This document shows, one piece after another, positions 13,116-20,896 of a stretch of 22,987 nucleotides of DNA. The notes beneath the pieces were generated by a model. That model was not told the DNA's origin and ran no database searches. It was given only the letters and a program-made list of their open reading frames with translations. A program made the position numbers and the translations under genes. Each line of letters begins with the position of its first letter. Position 1 is the first letter of the stretch. Source of the DNA: BM714 sp964484935 (GTDB taxonomy: Bacteria > Bacillota > Clostridia > Peptostreptococcales > BM714); assembly GCA_964484935.1 (NCBI GenBank), contig CAZAFW010000026.1, forward strand, positions 1 through 22,987, written 5' to 3'.

Positions 13116-15451
13116 TTACGCTCCCCTTCCACAAGAGCGTGTTCGAGCACCTCGTCCATGCTTTCAACTGGAACGAACTTGACCTTTCGCCTGACTATGG
13201 CAGGTATGTTTTCCAAATCTTTTTCATTTCCCTTTGGTATCAATATCTTCGTAATCCCGGCTCTTTCAGCGGCAAGAGATTTTTCCTTGAGGCCTCCTAT
13301 GGGAAGCACCCTTCCCCTCAGAGTGATTTCTCCCGTCATAGCAACTTCTCTGTTTATGGGTTTTCCGGTCAACGCGGAAATTACGGCTGTGGCCATTGTT
13401 ATTCCTGCCGAAGGACCGTCTTTTGGTATGGCGCCTTCCGGTATATGAATGTGCACATCCGTTTTCTCATGAAAAGCCTTGTCTATCCCAAGAAATTCCG
13501 CCTTGCTGCGTATATAGCTTATTCCTGCCTGTGCTGACTCCTTCATGACATCGCCCAATTGCCCGGTTAGGGTTATTTCCCCTTTTCCGCTCATAAGCGT
13601 TGCCTCGATGGTCAATGTCTCTCCGCCTACAGTCGTCCATGCCAATCCGGTTGCAAGCCCCAATTCGCTTTTCTGATTCAATACATCATACCTGTATTTT
13701 TTGTTGCCCAAATATTTGTCGAGATTTGATTTTGTGATGCGAACCGTATCGATTTTTTCCTCGACGATCTTGACAGCGGCTTTCCTGCAAATTTTGGCAA
13801 GCTGTCTTTCAAGTTCCCTTACGCCCGATTCCCTGGTATAGAAATTTATTATATCCTTTATCGTGCTGTCAGAAATCGAAAGATTTTCAGGCTTCAAGCC
13901 ATGCTCCTTGAGTTGCTTGGGCAAGAGATAACGTAGCGCTATCTTCGTCTTTTCCGGTTCGGTGTATCCCGAAACCTGAATGATTTCCATTCTGTCCATA
14001 AGTGGACTGGGTATATCGTTCAATGAGTTCGCAGTAGTTATGAACATCACCTTTGAAAGGTCAAAGGGCACCTCAAGATAGTTATCCGTAAACTCCTTGT
14101 TCTGTTCGGGATCTAGAACCTCAAGCAGGGCCGAAGCCGGATCTCCTCTGAAATCACTGCTGATCTTGTCTATCTCGTCAAAGAGGAAAACAGGGTTTTT
14201 GCTGTTCGCATCCTTGACCGCAGTTATTATTCTCCCCGGTATTGCTCCGATGTAAGTTCTCCTGTGTCCGCGAATTTCAGCCTCGTCCCTTACTCCGCCT
14301 AATGACATTCGAACGAATTTTCGGTTAAGAGACCTGGCAATGGATTTGGCTATTGATGTTTTTCCAACTCCCGGAGGCCCAACAAGACAGATGATCGGAC
14401 CTTTCATGCTTTTAACAAGCTTGCGTATGGCAAGATATTCCAGTATTCTTTCCTTTACATCCTTTAGTCCATAGTGGTCTTCTTCCAGAATTCTCTTGGC
14501 CTTCTTGATATCTATGCTGTCCTTGGTCTGCTTGTTCCAGGGCAGTTCCAAAAGCCATGTGACATACGTCCTTATAACGTTTCCCTCCGCAGAACCCGGC
14601 GACATCATCCTCAAGCGCTTTATTTCCTTTTCTGCTTTTTCTCTTACGCTTTTTGGTATTTTGACATTGTCCAGCTTTTGATACAGCTCTTCTATGTCGT
14701 CATCAAAACCCGGCCCTTCTCCCAGTTCGTCTTGAATAGCCTTCATCTGCTCTTTGAGATAATAATCCTTTTGAATCTTGTTTAGGCGTTTTCTGACCTT
14801 CTTGTCTATTTCGTTTTCAATCTCCAGTATTTCTATTTCCTTTAAAAGTATTTGGTGAAGTACTTCCAAACGTTCCTTGGGATTGAGCGCCTCGAGTATC
14901 TCCTGTTTCTGACTCGTTTTCAGAATCATGTGTGAAGCCGCCGCATCCGCAAGTCGTCCAGGTTCCTCTATTGAAGAAACTGTTATCAGCACTTCCGGCG
15001 AAATCTTGGTGCTGGCACTAATGTATTCCTCGAATGCGTTTATTACCGTACGCATCAATGCCTCGCATTCCTTGGTCACTTCTATTTTGTCCTCATCGAT
15101 GTATTCTTCAATTTCAACCCTGAAAAAAGGTGTTTCCTCTATGATTTCAATGATTTTTCCACGATCCACACCTTCCACAAGCACGCGGATTGCATCTCCC
15201 GGCAATTTAAGCATTTGTTTTATTTTAGATACAGTTCCCACTTTATAAAAATCAGAACCTGTCGGCAAATCAACTTCCACTTCCATTTGCGATGACAAAA
15301 ATATCTTTTGATCCATCATCATGGCTTCTTCCAAGGCCTTGATTGATTTTTCCCTGCCTATGTCAAAATGAAGCACCATATTCGGGAAAACCGTTAGCCC
15401 TCTCAGAGGAATCATAGGAAGTTCTATCAGATTCTTCTTGATTTCATCCAT
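13112..15451 (-). CDS. lon: ATP-dependent protease Lon (LonA)
   Basis: Cytoplasmic AAA+ serine protease that degrades misfolded and regulatory proteins, 779 residues, full length. The N-terminal substrate-binding domain starts LPMIPLRGLTVFPNMVLHFD. A coiled-coil region (about 200-260, with IQKDYYLKEQMKAIQDELGE) precedes the AAA+ domain, which has Walker A GPPGVGKT at 358-365 and Walker B FLFDEIDKI. The C-terminal protease domain has catalytic Ser681 in PKDGPSAG and Lys724 in GGLKEKS. The ATG at 15451 has AAAGGAGAG upstream. A terminator after clpX and a separate leader suggest that lon has its own promoter, not simple read-through from clpX. Confidence 0.98.
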   Translation of the reverse strand: MDEIKKNLIELPMIPLRGLTVFPNMVLHFDIGREKSIKALEEAMMMDQKIFLSSQMEVEVDLPTGSDFYKVGTVSKIKQMLKLPGDAIRVLVEGVDRGKIIEIIEETPFFRVEIEEYIDEDKIEVTKECEALMRTVINAFEEYISASTKISPEVLITVSSIEEPGRLADAAASHMILKTSQKQEILEALNPKERLEVLHQILLKEIEILEIENEIDKKVRKRLNKIQKDYYLKEQMKAIQDELGEGPGFDDDIEELYQKLDNVKIPKSVREKAEKEIKRLRMMSPGSAEGNVIRTYVTWLLELPWNKQTKDSIDIKKAKRILEEDHYGLKDVKERILEYLAIRKLVKSMKGPIICLVGPPGVGKTSIAKSIARSLNRKFVRMSLGGVRDEAEIRGHRRTYIGAIPGRIITAVKDANSKNPVFLFDEIDKISSDFRGDPASALLEVLDPEQNKEFTDNYLEVPFDLSKVMFITTANSLNDIPSPLMDRMEIIQVSGYTEPEKTKIALRYLLPKQLKEHGLKPENLSISDSTIKDIINFYTRESGVRELERQLAKICRKAAVKIVEEKIDTVRITKSNLDKYLGNKKYRYDVLNQKSELGLATGLAWTTVGGETLTIEATLMSGKGEITLTGQLGDVMKESAQAGISYIRSKAEFLGIDKAFHEKTDVHIHIPEGAIPKDGPSAGITMATAVISALTGKPINREVAMTGEITLRGRVLPIGGLKEKSLAAERAGITKILIPKGNEKDLENIPAIVRRKVKFVPVESMDEVLEHALVEGERK

Positions 15452-15470
15452 ATTGTCACTCTCCTTTTAG

Positions 15471-15492
15471 CCGGTCCGCATTTGCGGCACGG
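15471..15492 (-). promoter_or_regulatory. Hairpin in the lon leader
   Basis: On the minus strand CCG, TG, CCGC, AAAT, GCGG, AC, CGG forms a compact stem-loop with a two-base internal mismatch, ending about 6 nt before the lon ribosome site. It is not followed by a T-run. It does not match CIRCE or the CtsR heptad operator. It could affect translation or stability of the lon mRNA. Confidence 0.4.
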
Positions 15493-15533
15493 TTTCTTAA
15501 AATCAGCTTTTTATTTATAAACCTTTGAATTAA

Positions 15534-15562
15534 ATAAGAAAGCGAGAAACCCGCTTTCTTAT
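15534..15562 (-). terminator. Terminator after clpX
   Basis: An 11-bp perfect stem (ATAAGAAAGCG/CGCTTTCTTAT) with a 7-nt loop begins 10 nt after the clpX stop. On the minus strand it is followed by TTAATTC, a short AT-rich tail. It separates tig-clpP-clpX from lon-engB. Confidence 0.75.
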
Positions 15563-15572
15563 CAAGTCATTT

Positions 15573-16841
15573 CTAAGACGCATTTTCTTCCTTCTTGATG
15601 CGTTTGCGTTTGCTTTCTCCGAAAACCAGTTTAGGCTGAACGCCTTCACTGATTGTTTCTCTTGTTACTATGCATTTCTTGATGTCGTCCCTTGAAGGAA
15701 TCTCAAACATTATATCCCTCATGACGCTTTCAATTATGCTTCGTAGACCCCTCGCCCCAGTGTTGCGCTTTACAGCTTCTGTGACAATTTCATCAATAGC
15801 CTCGTCTTCAAACTCGAGTTCAACGCCGTCAAGTTCAAAAAGTTTCTTGTATTGCTTAACCAAAGCATTTTTAGGTTCGAGAAGTATCCGTTTGAGCGCA
15901 TCCTCTTTCAATTCGTGCAGACCCGCATAAACCGGCACTCTACCAACAAATTCCGGAATCAATCCGTACCTGAGCAAATCCATTGGAAGAATCTTTTCAA
16001 GCAGTACGCCTATTTCCATCTCTTCTTTGCCTATTACATCGGCAACAAACCCTATATTCTTCTCTCCGATTCTTCTCTGTATGATTTTATCTATGCCGTC
16101 AAAAGCTCCCCCGCATATGAACAATATGTCGCTAGTGTCTATCTGTATGAATTCCTGCTGAGGATGCTTTCTTCCGCCCTGCGGCGGAACGCTTGCAACT
16201 GTTCCTTCGATTATTTTCAGAAGAGCCTGCTGCACTCCCTCTCCGCTAACATCCCTTGTAATTGAAGGATTGTCGGATTTTCTTGATATCTTATCGATTT
16301 CATCAATGTAGATTATTCCCTTTTGAGCTCTTTCTACATCATAATCGGCAGCCTGTATAAGCCTTAGAAGTATGTTTTCAACATCCTCCCCGACATAACC
16401 GGCCTCCGTAAGAGACGTGGCGTCGGCAATCGCAAAAGGAACCTTCAAAAGCTTTGCCAGGGTCTGGGCCAGAAGCGTCTTTCCGCAACCGGTTGGACCT
16501 ATAAGCAAAATATTGCTTTTCTGCAATTCAACATCATCTTCCTTTTTTTCCTTGTTGATTCTCTTGTAGTGATTGTAAACTGCAACCGCCAATGTTTTTT
16601 TGGCGCTTTCCTGCCCTATTACATATTGATCGAGAATTTCCTTTATCTTTGCAGGCTTGAGTATGCCCGACATTTCAACATCAAAAGTCTCATTCAATTC
16701 CTCTTTGATGATTTCCATGCAAAGTTCAACGCATTCGTCACAGATATAGACATTGGGTCCGGCAATCAACCGCCTTACCTGATCTTGCGTTTTCCCGCAA
16801 AATGAACATCTGAGTTGCTTTCTATCATCGGTTTTCGCCAT
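15573..16841 (-). CDS. clpX: ATP-dependent Clp protease ATP-binding subunit ClpX
   Basis: AAA+ unfoldase that feeds substrates to ClpP, 422 residues. The N-terminal zinc-binding domain has Cys12, Cys15, Cys34 and Cys37 (CSFC and CDEC). Walker A is GPTGCGKT at 115-122, the pore-1 loop GYVG is at 148-151 and Walker B is IIYIDEID at 176-183. The loop GEKNIGF carries the IGF tripeptide that docks on ClpP. The C-terminus ends in a basic tail (SKRKRIKKEE). It starts 20 nt after clpP, with an AGAGGTG-type ribosome site, as expected for a clpP-clpX operon. Confidence 0.98.
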   Translation of the reverse strand: MAKTDDRKQLRCSFCGKTQDQVRRLIAGPNVYICDECVELCMEIIKEELNETFDVEMSGILKPAKIKEILDQYVIGQESAKKTLAVAVYNHYKRINKEKKEDDVELQKSNILLIGPTGCGKTLLAQTLAKLLKVPFAIADATSLTEAGYVGEDVENILLRLIQAADYDVERAQKGIIYIDEIDKISRKSDNPSITRDVSGEGVQQALLKIIEGTVASVPPQGGRKHPQQEFIQIDTSDILFICGGAFDGIDKIIQRRIGEKNIGFVADVIGKEEMEIGVLLEKILPMDLLRYGLIPEFVGRVPVYAGLHELKEDALKRILLEPKNALVKQYKKLFELDGVELEFEDEAIDEIVTEAVKRNTGARGLRSIIESVMRDIMFEIPSRDDIKKCIVTRETISEGVQPKLVFGESKRKRIKKEENAS

Positions 16842-16861
16842 TAGAACACCTCTTTCGTCCT

Positions 16862-17443
16862 TTATCTTGAACTGATAACCTTGTCAATTATCCCATATTC
16901 CACAGCGGCCTCGGAACTCATAAAATTGTCCCTGTCCGTGTCTATGGATATTTTTTCGAGACTTTGCCCGGTTCTTTCACTTAAAATAACATTCAGCTTC
17001 TCTCTTATTTTAATGATTCTCTCTGCGTGGATTCTTATGTCCTCCGCCTGTCCCTGGGTTCCTCCAAGTGGCTGATGAATCATTATTTCAGAATTTGGAA
17101 GCGCATATCTTTTTCCTTTTTCTCCCGCAGCCAGCAAAAATGCACCCATCGATGCGGCCATGCCCACGCATATAGTGGAAACATCCGGTTTTATGAACTG
17201 CATGGTGTCGTAAATTGCCATTCCCGAAGTGATTGAACCCCCCGGACTGTTTATATAAAGCGATATGTCCTTATCCGGATCTTCTGATTCCAAAAACAGC
17301 ATTTGAGCCACTATAAGACTCGCCGTTACATCATTGACTTCTTCTCCGAGAAAAATTATGCGGTCTTTAAGCAGTCTGGAAAATATGTCATAAGATCTTT
17401 CGCCTCTGTTTGTCTGTTCAACAACTATGGGCACCAGCGCCAT
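16862..17443 (-). CDS. clpP: ATP-dependent Clp protease proteolytic subunit ClpP
   Basis: Serine protease core of ClpXP and ClpAP/CP complexes, 193 residues. With the ATG at 17443 the catalytic triad falls at the canonical numbers Ser98 (GMAASMG), His123 (MIHQP) and Asp172 (DRDNF). The ATG is preceded by AGGAGG with 8 nt spacing. A GTG three codons earlier is in frame but lies inside that ribosome site, so it is rejected as start. The N-terminus MALVPIVVEQTNRGERSYDI is typical, and its short propeptide-like start is processed in many species. It lies between tig (44 nt upstream) and clpX. Confidence 0.98.
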   Translation of the reverse strand: MALVPIVVEQTNRGERSYDIFSRLLKDRIIFLGEEVNDVTASLIVAQMLFLESEDPDKDISLYINSPGGSITSGMAIYDTMQFIKPDVSTICVGMAASMGAFLLAAGEKGKRYALPNSEIMIHQPLGGTQGQAEDIRIHAERIIKIREKLNVILSERTGQSLEKISIDTDRDNFMSSEAAVEYGIIDKVISSR

Positions 17444-17487
17444 AAAAAACACCTCCTATTTCAATTATACCTTTTCTAGTTTGATTT

Positions 17488-18771
17488 CTAAACAAGTTTT
17501 GTATTTTCAACCAAAAGATCGATCGTTTTTCTGGTTACGATGGATTCCTTAAGATATTCCATATTTTGACCGCCGTAAGTCATCTTGACCTTGTCTAATT
17601 CCATTTTGTATTGCTCGGCGATTTTTTCCATTTCTGTTTCAATCTCCTCTTCTGAAGCTTCAACAGCTTCCTTTTGGGAAATCGCTTCTATAGTAAGGGC
17701 TGTTCTGACCTTTTTCTCAGCATCCTCTTTCATTTGCTCTCTGAGGTCTTTTTCCCCGGACTTGGTTATTTCATAGTACTTGTCCAAATCCAATCCTTGG
17801 TATCTCAATTGATATTCAAAGTCCTTTATCATCGAATCTATCTCATTTTCTATCATAATTTCCGGAATATCGATTTCAGAAATTGAAACGGCTTCTTCGA
17901 CAACCTTGTTCCTTATCTCTGATTCCGCGCGTTTTTTGGCTTCCTCTTCCAGTTTGGCTTTAGTGTCGGCCCTAAGTTCTTCGAGTGTGTCGAATTCACT
18001 TATATCTTTTGCCAACTCATCATCCATTTCAGGCAATTCCTTGCGCTTGATTTCTTTTACATGAACCTTGAAAACAGCTTCCGCTCCTGCAAGCTCTTCG
18101 GAATGGTATTCTTCTGGAAAAACAATCTTGACTTCTTTTTCTTCACCGGCCTTGCATCCCACCAATTGCTCCTCAAATCCCGGTATGAACTGGTTGGAGC
18201 CCAATTCCAAAGAATGGTTCTCGTCTTTCCCACCTTCGAAAGCTTCATCTCCAACAAAACCTTCATAATCGATTATTGCAGTATCGCCTTCTTTGGCTTC
18301 TTCTTCAACGCTTATCAAACGGGCATTCATTTCTCTTGATTTTTCCATCTCTGCGTCTAAATCCTCGTCTTTGACCTCTGATGAAACATTTTCTACTTCA
18401 ATTGAATTGTAGTCTCCGAGAACAACTTCCGGTTTCACTGTGACATCTACGGTGAAGACTACAGGCTCGCCCGGCTCCAAAGTCTCAATGTCAACGTCGG
18501 GTCTTTCTACAGGATCCAATCCAAGTTCCTCAATAGCCTTTTCGTATTCGACAGGAAAAGCCTCATTTATTGCGTCGTCATAAAACACTCCAACGCCGTA
18601 TTGCAGCTCTATCACCTTTTGCGGCGCTTTGCCTTTTCTAAAACCCGGTATATTGAATCGGCCTCTGTTTTTCAAGTATGCCTTTTGTATGGCCTTCTTG
18701 AAAGCCTCGTCTGAAACTGTGACCTTCAAACTGACCTTGTTGTTTTCTTTTTTTACTAATTCTGAACTCAT
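17488..18771 (-). CDS. tig: Trigger factor
   Basis: Ribosome-associated chaperone and peptidyl-prolyl isomerase acting on nascent chains, 427 residues. The ribosome-docking signature GFRKGKAP is at 43-50. The FKBP-like domain is about 155-245 (GDTAIIDYEGFVGDEAFEGG, FIPGFEEQLVGCKAGEE). The C-terminal helical chaperone arms follow, ending ESIVTRKTIDLLVENTKLV. The ATG at 18771 is preceded by AGAGGAGG with a spacing of 9 nt. It heads the tig-clpP-clpX unit and has two tandem promoter candidates upstream. Confidence 0.98.
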   Translation of the reverse strand: MSSELVKKENNKVSLKVTVSDEAFKKAIQKAYLKNRGRFNIPGFRKGKAPQKVIELQYGVGVFYDDAINEAFPVEYEKAIEELGLDPVERPDVDIETLEPGEPVVFTVDVTVKPEVVLGDYNSIEVENVSSEVKDEDLDAEMEKSREMNARLISVEEEAKEGDTAIIDYEGFVGDEAFEGGKDENHSLELGSNQFIPGFEEQLVGCKAGEEKEVKIVFPEEYHSEELAGAEAVFKVHVKEIKRKELPEMDDELAKDISEFDTLEELRADTKAKLEEEAKKRAESEIRNKVVEEAVSISEIDIPEIMIENEIDSMIKDFEYQLRYQGLDLDKYYEITKSGEKDLREQMKEDAEKKVRTALTIEAISQKEAVEASEEEIETEMEKIAEQYKMELDKVKMTYGGQNMEYLKESIVTRKTIDLLVENTKLV

Positions 18772-18871
18772 GATAGTGTGCCTCCTCTAATTATATGTTA
18801 GCTTTTTCCCCGCTTCCAGGGTTGTAATCCGAAGATTTAATCAAAAAAAGTTTATACTGTTACAATAACAC

Positions 18872-18900
18872 ATTATACCATAGATGATGTATCAAGGTAA
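18872..18900 (-). promoter_or_regulatory. Proximal promoter of tig-clpP-clpX
   Basis: On the minus strand TTACCT (18895-18900), 17 nt, then TATAAT (18872-18877), with TGG immediately before the -10 box (extended -10). The predicted leader is about 95 nt. The weak -35 is offset by the TGn element. Confidence 0.6.
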
Positions 18901-18934
18901 CATATAAACCGCTCTTCTATGAATATCCCCGTAA

Positions 18935-18962
18935 ATTATACCACTCGTCAAGTCTTTGTAAA
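18935..18962 (-). promoter_or_regulatory. Distal promoter of tig-clpP-clpX
   Basis: On the minus strand TTTACA (18957-18962), 16 nt, then TATAAT (18935-18940), also preceded by TGG. It lies 62 nt upstream of the proximal one. No CtsR-like GGTCAAA direct repeat is seen near either promoter. Confidence 0.6.
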
Positions 18963-19055
18963 CCCTTTTTTGCCATTTGGAGGCGGTTTCATGTTTTTTC
19001 AAAGACTTTAATTGCATTTCAATGCATTTCGTACCTTTTGTGGTTTAAAATCAAC

Positions 19056-19093
19056 CGTTTTCAAAGTAAATATAAGCAAATATTTTGAAAACG
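19056..19093 (-). repeat. Inverted repeat downstream of the metal ABC permease gene
   Basis: Perfect 10-bp arms (CGTTTTCAAA and TTTGAAAACG), with ATAT/ATAT able to pair further inside, 12 nt after the permease stop. On the minus strand it is followed by GTTGATTTT, a poor U-tract. It probably acts as the 3' end structure of the operon, but a protein-binding site is possible. Confidence 0.5.
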
Positions 19094-19104
19094 AAAAGGC
19101 AAGG

Positions 19105-19902
19105 TCATCTGCCTATCGGCAAAGTCGCAATGAAAAACCCAGAAGCCAACAAAATTATTGCAGCCCCCGACGGCAAGGCGTATTTGTATGCAAACACCAT
19201 TCCGGCAATCGAAAAAAACAAACCCAAAACAGATGCAAGAGCCATTGTCGATTCGATATTTTTGGTAAAGCGGCCCGCTATCATGGGAGGGATTGTCAAA
19301 AGAGCTATTGCCAGTATAATCCCTACCAATCTGAGAAGAACCACAACCGAAACCCCTACAAACACATATATCAAATAGTCGAAAAAGCCGTTTGCGCTGC
19401 CCGTAGCATCTGCAAACAACTCGTCGAAAAGATATGACTTCAGGTGATTAATGTAAGCCCATGTCAGGACAATCGTCACTAAAGTCAGCAAAGCCATCGG
19501 ATAGAGGTCGAAAAGTCTTACAGCTTCAATGTCCCCAAAAAGATAGACATGTATATCCGGCGGCTCACCAGGTTTCAAATAAATGAATATGCTGCCAAGT
19601 GCCATTCCAAGCGCCCACAAGACCCCTATCGTTCCATCCATGTGCTTGGAGTCCCTTTTTTTCATTGCGGCAATTATCATTGCTCCGGCCAATGCAAAGA
19701 CAAAGGCCCCCCATATGGGTTCAAAACCCATAAGAAAGCCAAGACCGACACCTCCGAAAACCATATGGGCAATTCCGCCGCTCATCATGACAATATTCTT
19801 TTCCACTATCACAGTTCCTACAATTCCGCATAGTATGCTGGCAAACAAAGCGCTGAGAAGGACACGGTAGGAAAAAGCAATCCCAAACATATCTTCAGTC
19901 AT
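19105..19902 (-). CDS. znuB: Metal ABC transporter permease (ZnuB/MntB family)
   Basis: Membrane subunit of a cluster-9 (Zn/Mn/Fe) uptake ABC system, 265 residues with about eight hydrophobic segments. Family blocks are the N-terminal FSYRVLLSALFASILCGIVGTVIV, then MSGGIAHMVFGGVGLGFLMG (the usual SHAVLPG-type block, with AHMVFGG here), LKPGEPPDIHVYLFGDI, and VVVLLRLVGIILAIALLTIPPMIA with its conserved P-P. The start overlaps the ATPase stop by 8 nt. The metal cannot be assigned: no substrate-binding protein gene is present, and no Zur/MntR/Fur box was recognised. Zinc is the default by family. Confidence 0.9.
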   Translation of the reverse strand: MTEDMFGIAFSYRVLLSALFASILCGIVGTVIVEKNIVMMSGGIAHMVFGGVGLGFLMGFEPIWGAFVFALAGAMIIAAMKKRDSKHMDGTIGVLWALGMALGSIFIYLKPGEPPDIHVYLFGDIEAVRLFDLYPMALLTLVTIVLTWAYINHLKSYLFDELFADATGSANGFFDYLIYVFVGVSVVVLLRLVGIILAIALLTIPPMIAGRFTKNIESTMALASVLGLFFSIAGMVFAYKYALPSGAAIILLASGFFIATLPIGR

Positions 19903-20668
19903 TTCCGCCGCCCCCTTTTTCGTGTTTTTTCAAAACCCTGTGGGGCACACCGTGTGCAAGAAGGTCCACAGGACATCCAAAAGTATGCTCTATTATATTT
20001 TCATTAATTTCAGATTTTCCATGATAGAACAGTTCTGCATTTAGGCATGCTATACTTTCCACATATGACGATATGACTCCCAAATCGTGTGTTATCAGTA
20101 TGATTGTCATCTCGCTGTTGAGTTGCTTGAGCAAATCATAAATTGCTTCTTTGGACTTTGTGTCAATGCTTGCAGTCGGCTCATCCAAAATAAGTATTTT
20201 GGGCTCTATTGCCAAAGCCCTCGCAATCAGCATTTTCTGTGTTTCTCCGCCCGAAAGCATCTTGACTCTTTTTCCCTTGAGGTGCATTATTCCCACCCTT
20301 TCCATTATGGAGTCAGCTTTCAAAAGCGCTTCTTTGCCGTACCTCCTGAAGGGCTTGACTTTCCCCAAAAGCCCCGTAAGAACAACTTCACCCACGCTGA
20401 TAGGAAAGTCTTTTTCAAACGTTGTAAATTGGGGCACGTATCCAACCAATCCGCGAGCCTTTTCAGGCGTCATTCCATAAACAAGCACATTTCCTTCACT
20501 TGCTTCCTTTATACCCAAAATAACCTTGGCAAGGGTTGTCTTTCCTCCCCCATTCGGTCCGATTATGCCCAGAAACTCTCCTTTCGCAATCTTCATGTTC
20601 ACATTGTTAAGCACACAATTGTCTCTATAGCATACTTTCAAGTTTTCTATTTCAACAGCTGAAGCCAT
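19895..20668 (-). CDS. znuC: Metal ABC transporter ATP-binding protein (ZnuC/MntA family)
   Basis: ATPase subunit partnered with the downstream permease, 257 residues. Walker A GPNGGGKTT is at 37-45 (GGGK where GAGK is usual), the Q-loop is in GYVPQFTTFEKDFPIS, the signature LSGGETQ is at 138-144, Walker B ILILDEPT is at 158-165 and the H-loop is His194 in ITHD. The VPQ...FP(I/V)(S/T)V block and the TASIDT D-loop are typical of this family. The start at 20668 is chosen because GAGGAG lies 8 nt upstream; the reading frame is open 11 codons further without a ribosome site. A 48-codon gene lies 43 nt upstream and the whole is likely co-transcribed. Confidence 0.92.
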   Translation of the reverse strand: MASAVEIENLKVCYRDNCVLNNVNMKIAKGEFLGIIGPNGGGKTTLAKVILGIKEASEGNVLVYGMTPEKARGLVGYVPQFTTFEKDFPISVGEVVLTGLLGKVKPFRRYGKEALLKADSIMERVGIMHLKGKRVKMLSGGETQKMLIARALAIEPKILILDEPTASIDTKSKEAIYDLLKQLNSEMTIILITHDLGVISSYVESIACLNAELFYHGKSEINENIIEHTFGCPVDLLAHGVPHRVLKKHEKGGGGND

Positions 20669-20711
20669 AAATACACTCCTCATCCGGTTCGCCTTCCTCA
20701 TTATTCCAATA

Positions 20712-20858
20712 TCATTCTTTTTTATTTCGCTTTACAGGTTTGCACAAGTCTTTTTTTTTATCAGACATGCGACCGCATTTTTCGCATTCGTATTTTCTTT
20801 TGCTTATGGACTTTAAAAGCTTTTTATAATCTTCTTTGCTCATCTTGCAGGCTTTCAT
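20712..20858 (-). CDS. Small cysteine-containing protein, possible metal-binding knuckle
   Basis: A 48-residue ORF: ATG at 20858, TGA at 20712-20714, with AAGGGGTG about 7 nt upstream. The sequence is very basic and has four cysteines: Cys4, Cys25 and Cys28 (ECEKCGR) and Cys39 (DLCKP). Tyr-Glu-Cys-X-X-Cys-Gly is a typical zinc-knuckle context. The C-terminus KPVKRNKKE is lysine-rich, suggesting nucleic-acid or acidic-partner contact (inference). I do not recognise the family. It sits 38 nt after the DUF523 gene and 43 nt before the metal ABC ATPase on the same strand, filling the gap exactly, which supports a real gene in that operon. A metal-related role (zinc sensing, storage or delivery) is only suggested by neighbours. 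Confidence 0.7.
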   Translation of the reverse strand: MKACKMSKEDYKKLLKSISKRKYECEKCGRMSDKKKDLCKPVKRNKKE

Positions 20859-20896
20859 GTAAAACACCCCTTTTACTTTCAGGCATCAAAACCATG

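Noticed and set aside
17444..17472. TATAAT-like box between tig and clpP as a separate clpP promoter
   Set aside because: The -10 match at 17464-17469 is good, but no -35 fits at 16-18 nt and the start would fall on the clpP ribosome site. The operon promoter is the simpler reading.
19012..19437. Plus-strand 141-codon frame at the 3' end of the metal permease gene
   Set aside because: It is antisense to znuB, very basic and low in complexity, with no ribosome site; typical shadow of a membrane-protein gene.
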